NCBI GenBank assembly: GCA_017792425.1
Contig: CP051233.1
Coordinates: forward strand, 2,900,955 to 2,964,954
Length of the DNA: 64,000 nt
Origin: Thalassovita sp.
GTDB lineage: Bacteria; Pseudomonadota; Alphaproteobacteria; Rhodobacterales; Rhodobacteraceae
Direction of reading: 5' to 3'
Below the pieces are notes generated by a model. That model saw only the letters and a program-made list of their open reading frames with translations, did no database searches and had not been told where the DNA came from. This document shows, in pieces, positions 62,040-64,000 of this stretch. A program made the position numbers and the translations under genes. Numbering within the stretch: the stretch's first letter is position 1; each line of letters begins with the position of its first letter.

Positions 62040-62669
62040 ATGGCTTGGGACCGCAACCAAATGGCCGCCCGCGCGGCACAGGAACTGCAAGACGGCTGGT
62101 ATGTGAACCTCGGCATCGGCATCCCGACGCTGGTGTCCAACTACATCCCCAAAGGCGTCAACGTGACCCTGCAATCGGAAAACGGCATGCTGGGCATGGG
62201 CCCCTTCCCCTATGAGGGCGAAGAAGACCCCGACCTGATCAACGCCGGCAAGCAGACCATCACCGAACTGCCGCAGACCGCCTATTTCGACAGCGCCACC
62301 TCGTTCGCGATGATCCGCGGCGGCAAGATCGCGATGGCGATCCTGGGCGCGATGGAAGTGGCCGAAAACGGCGATCTGGCAAACTGGATGATCCCCGGCA
62401 AGCTGGTCAAGGGCATGGGCGGCGCGATGGACCTGGTGGCCGGCGTCGGCCGCGTGGTCGTCGTGATGGACCACACCAACAAGCACGGTGAATCCAAGGT
62501 GCTGAAGGAATGCACCCTTCCGCTGACCGGCAAGGCCGTGGTGGATCGCATCATCACCAACCTCGGCGTGCTGGACGTGGTCGAGGGCGGGCTGAAGATC
62601 GTCGAATGCGCCGATGGCGTGACCGAGGATGAACTGCGTGCCGCCACCGAGGCGACCATCGTCAACTGA
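62040..62669 (+). CDS. scoB: 3-oxoacid CoA-transferase, subunit B
   Basis: 209 residues. Catalytic Glu in [18 protein letters not shown] (near 45), [13 protein letters not shown], and [25 protein letters not shown]. It forms the A2B2 transferase with the upstream product. It may supply acetoacetyl-CoA from the BKACE reaction or ketone bodies; this is inference. The gene ends just before a terminator. Confidence 0.94.
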   Translation: MAWDRNQMAARAAQELQDGWYVNLGIGIPTLVSNYIPKGVNVTLQSENGMLGMGPFPYEGEEDPDLINAGKQTITELPQTAYFDSATSFAMIRGGKIAMAILGAMEVAENGDLANWMIPGKLVKGMGGAMDLVAGVGRVVVVMDHTNKHGESKVLKECTLPLTGKAVVDRIITNLGVLDVVEGGLKIVECADGVTEDELRAATEATIVN

Positions 62670-62691
62670 TCTCAGGTTGATCCTGAAAACA

Positions 62692-62716
62692 GGCCCGGCC
62701 CCGGTGGCCGGGCTTT
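62692..62716 (+). terminator. Rho-independent terminator after scoB
   Basis: GCCCGGCC, loop CCGGT, GGCCGGGC, TTTT: perfect eight-base stem and a T-run 23 bases after the stop. It also lies just beyond the stop of the convergent transglycosylase gene and may serve both. Confidence 0.9.
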
Positions 62717-62722
62717 TGCGTT

Positions 62723-63562
62723 TCAGCCGCCCAGGTTGAACACGCAGCCGTCCGACACCAATTCCGGCGGAGTCTTGCACAGCCCCCGCGCGACGGAAAA
62801 CGCCGCCAGCACCTTGGGGACATAGGCGCGGGTTTCGGGGTATGGCGGCACGCCACCGTGGTTGCGCACCGCGTTTTCCCCGGCATTATAGGCCGCCAGC
62901 GCCAGAATCGGGTCGCCGCCGAATTCCTTCAGCAGCCAGTCCAAGTAGGCCGTGCCGCCCCGGATATTCTGCCCCGCATCCAGCGAATCCGTCACCCCGA
63001 AGCGTTCAGCCGTCGCCGGGATCAGCTGCATCAGCCCTGCGGCCCCGGCCTTACTGACCGCATCCGCGCGTCCCCCCGATTCCACCGCGATCACCGCCAG
63101 CACCAGCGCAGGCGACACACCGGTGCCGACTGTGTTCAGCAACAGATCGGCGTTTCGGGCCCGGGCAATCGTCATCAGCGCCTGCAGTTGCGGCGCGTTC
63201 ACGCCTTCGCCCGCAGGGGGATTGGACAGGCTGATCAGCGCCGGCTCCAACCGGCCCGGCCCGGCCGCCGTCAGGTCCGGCGAAACCGCATCCCAGAACC
63301 ACCCGAACACCAAGGGTGACGGCACCGCAGCTGCAACCACCTGTTCCAGTTCGGATTTTTTCTCGGGCGGCTTTGGCGCCGGGATCTGCGCGCGGTACTC
63401 TTCGGGGGAAATCTGGACGTTGATCCGCTTGCCGGATCCCGCCGCAGGTGGCTTGACCCGCTTGAAGGTGAACTCGGCAAAGGGTTTCGCAGAATCAGCC
63501 ATCGCCACCCCCGCCAACAACAGGGCCGCAACGGTGCCGAAAATCCGACTTCCGGGTCTCAT
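62723..63562 (-). CDS. Secreted lytic transglycosylase (SLT domain)
   Basis: 279 residues. Signal peptide of about 22 residues (LLLAGVAMADS). A linker of about 110 residues rich in Pro/Ala is followed by an SLT Goose-lysozyme-like domain: catalytic Glu in VIAVESGGRADAVSKAGAAGLMQL, then RFGVTDSLDAGQNIRGGTAYLDWLL and ALAAYNAGENAV. Cleaves peptidoglycan glycan strands. Three cysteines are near the ends. Convergent with scoB; divergent from the pilin gene across 346 bases. Confidence 0.92.
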   Translation of the reverse strand: MRPGSRIFGTVAALLLAGVAMADSAKPFAEFTFKRVKPPAAGSGKRINVQISPEEYRAQIPAPKPPEKKSELEQVVAAAVPSPLVFGWFWDAVSPDLTAAGPGRLEPALISLSNPPAGEGVNAPQLQALMTIARARNADLLLNTVGTGVSPALVLAVIAVESGGRADAVSKAGAAGLMQLIPATAERFGVTDSLDAGQNIRGGTAYLDWLLKEFGGDPILALAAYNAGENAVRNHGGVPPYPETRAYVPKVLAAFSVARGLCKTPPELVSDGCVFNLGG

Positions 63563-63908
63563 GGTTCAGCCTGCTCTGCCCATTTGTTTTCGGCATGGTC
63601 TCAGAAACCCGCCCTTCACGCCAGAGGCCAAGGCCACAACGCCCCAAAACCGGGTATTCCGGCCACATTTCCGCCCTCCACCGTCTCACCAGCACGGGCT
63701 GCGGTGGCATTTACTTATTTACTTTCAGTTACCTAAGTGAATTTCAGCCGATTAACGCCGATTTAACAATTTTGCTGGAATCGCGCCAAACTCTCGCCCC
63801 AATCGGATGGCCATATATGCACATACCACGACGGGGACGGACCAAGAAGCGTCCGCCCTTGGAGACCGGGGTGGGAACAGAGCAACACGAAATCAAAGGA
63901 CTACTACC
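63563..63908. other. Long intergenic region before the pilin gene
   Basis: 346 bases, more AT-rich than coding DNA in its middle (63705-63780), with a CtrA box at 63752-63767 and AAAGGA before the pilin ATG. The minus-strand side should hold the transglycosylase promoter, but I see no clear -35/-10. No gene longer than a shadow is supported here. Confidence 0.7.
63752..63767 (+). promoter_or_regulatory. CtrA box before the Flp-like pilin gene
   Basis: TTAACGCCGATTTAAC: exact TTAA-N7-TTAAC, the CtrA consensus, 142 bases upstream of the pilin start. Flp/Tad pilins are known CtrA targets in alphaproteobacteria. Confidence 0.75.
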
Positions 63909-64000
63909 ATGATCAAGTTCATCAAAAACTTCCGCAAAGACGAAGCTGGCGCCGTGACCGTTGACTGGGTCGTTCTGACCGCAGCCGTCGTTGGCCTGGG
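63909..64000 (+). CDS. Flp-like pilin, start only
   Basis: 30 codons before the window end: MIKFIKNFRKDEAGAVTVDW followed by VVLTAAVVGL. A short positively charged leader, Gly-Ala as a prepilin-type cleavage site, then a hydrophobic helix. This is the plan of the Flp/Fap pilins of the Tad system, and of Rhodobacterales pilin-like proteins with VTVDWVVL. AAAGGA lies 11 bases before the ATG. The rest is outside the window. Confidence 0.8.
   Translation, partial: MIKFIKNFRKDEAGAVTVDWVVLTAAVVGL

Noticed and set aside
1..64000. tRNA, rRNA, CRISPR array, transposase or integrase
   Set aside because: Looked for in all intergenic gaps on both strands; none seen.

Overview
The window is about 64 kb of GC-rich chromosomal DNA from an alphaproteobacterium, most likely Rhodobacterales (Roseobacter/Paracoccaceae). 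Pointers are a SAM/SAH-type riboswitch in front of metK, an irr-like Fur gene divergent from fabA, an aa3 oxidase cluster in the order ctaC-ctaB-small gene-ctaG-ctaE-surf1 followed by thrC and an M16 peptidase, the phoH-ybeY-CBS protein-lnt-metK run, a CtrA-type box before a Flp-like pilin and FNR-type boxes. There are no rRNA, tRNA, CRISPR, phage or transposase genes. Genes are densely packed, often with ATGA or GTGA overlaps.

Layout. 1-9.1 kb (minus strand): a BASS-family transporter (cut by the window edge), a FlaR-like kinase and metK under a riboswitch, then lnt, a CorC-like CBS protein, ybeY and phoH. Next come a lipoprotein/OmpA pair sharing a Cys-containing module, and miaB. 9.2-16.1 kb: an unrecognised gene, then fabI and fabB, a small cytochrome c gene in reverse orientation flanked by direct repeats, fabA, divergent irr, a GlxA-type regulator and a CxxCxxC membrane protein. 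16.1-24.8 kb: FKBP, a dehalogenase/hydrolase/dehydratase operon, pcaD and pcaB without pcaCHG between them, an MFS exporter and a zinc alcohol dehydrogenase. 25-28.4 kb: an ArsR-family regulator with the SqrR/BigR cysteine pair, modABC and a DUF3237 protein. 28.5-35.2 kb: catabolic functions (GntR and AraC regulators, SDR, two acyl-CoA dehydrogenases, BKACE, GST).

35.3-45.8 kb: Nudix, DUF1178, SDR, lysC, ptsP, EcsC, GNAT, a flavin reductase, mtnP and apt. Between mtnP and apt sit a ribbon-helix-helix-like gene and a 40-codon gene that share a palindromic operator region. 45.9-55.7 kb (minus): FAD-linked oxidase, MBL protein, GNAT, M16 peptidase, thrC and the cytochrome oxidase cluster. 55.9-64 kb: tldD, dprA, topA, a CoA-transferase pair, a lytic transglycosylase and the start of a Flp-like pilin.

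Between genes lie several dispersed repeats: a modular hairpin family (CCCCGGAGTATTT / TTTTTCTTGGGGAAAATACCC cores), a 50-nt hairpin repeat present twice, and the direct repeats around the cytochrome gene. The best candidates for undescribed biology are the small-gene/RHH pair with shared operator, the OmpA-lipoprotein module pair, and the hairpin repeat families.
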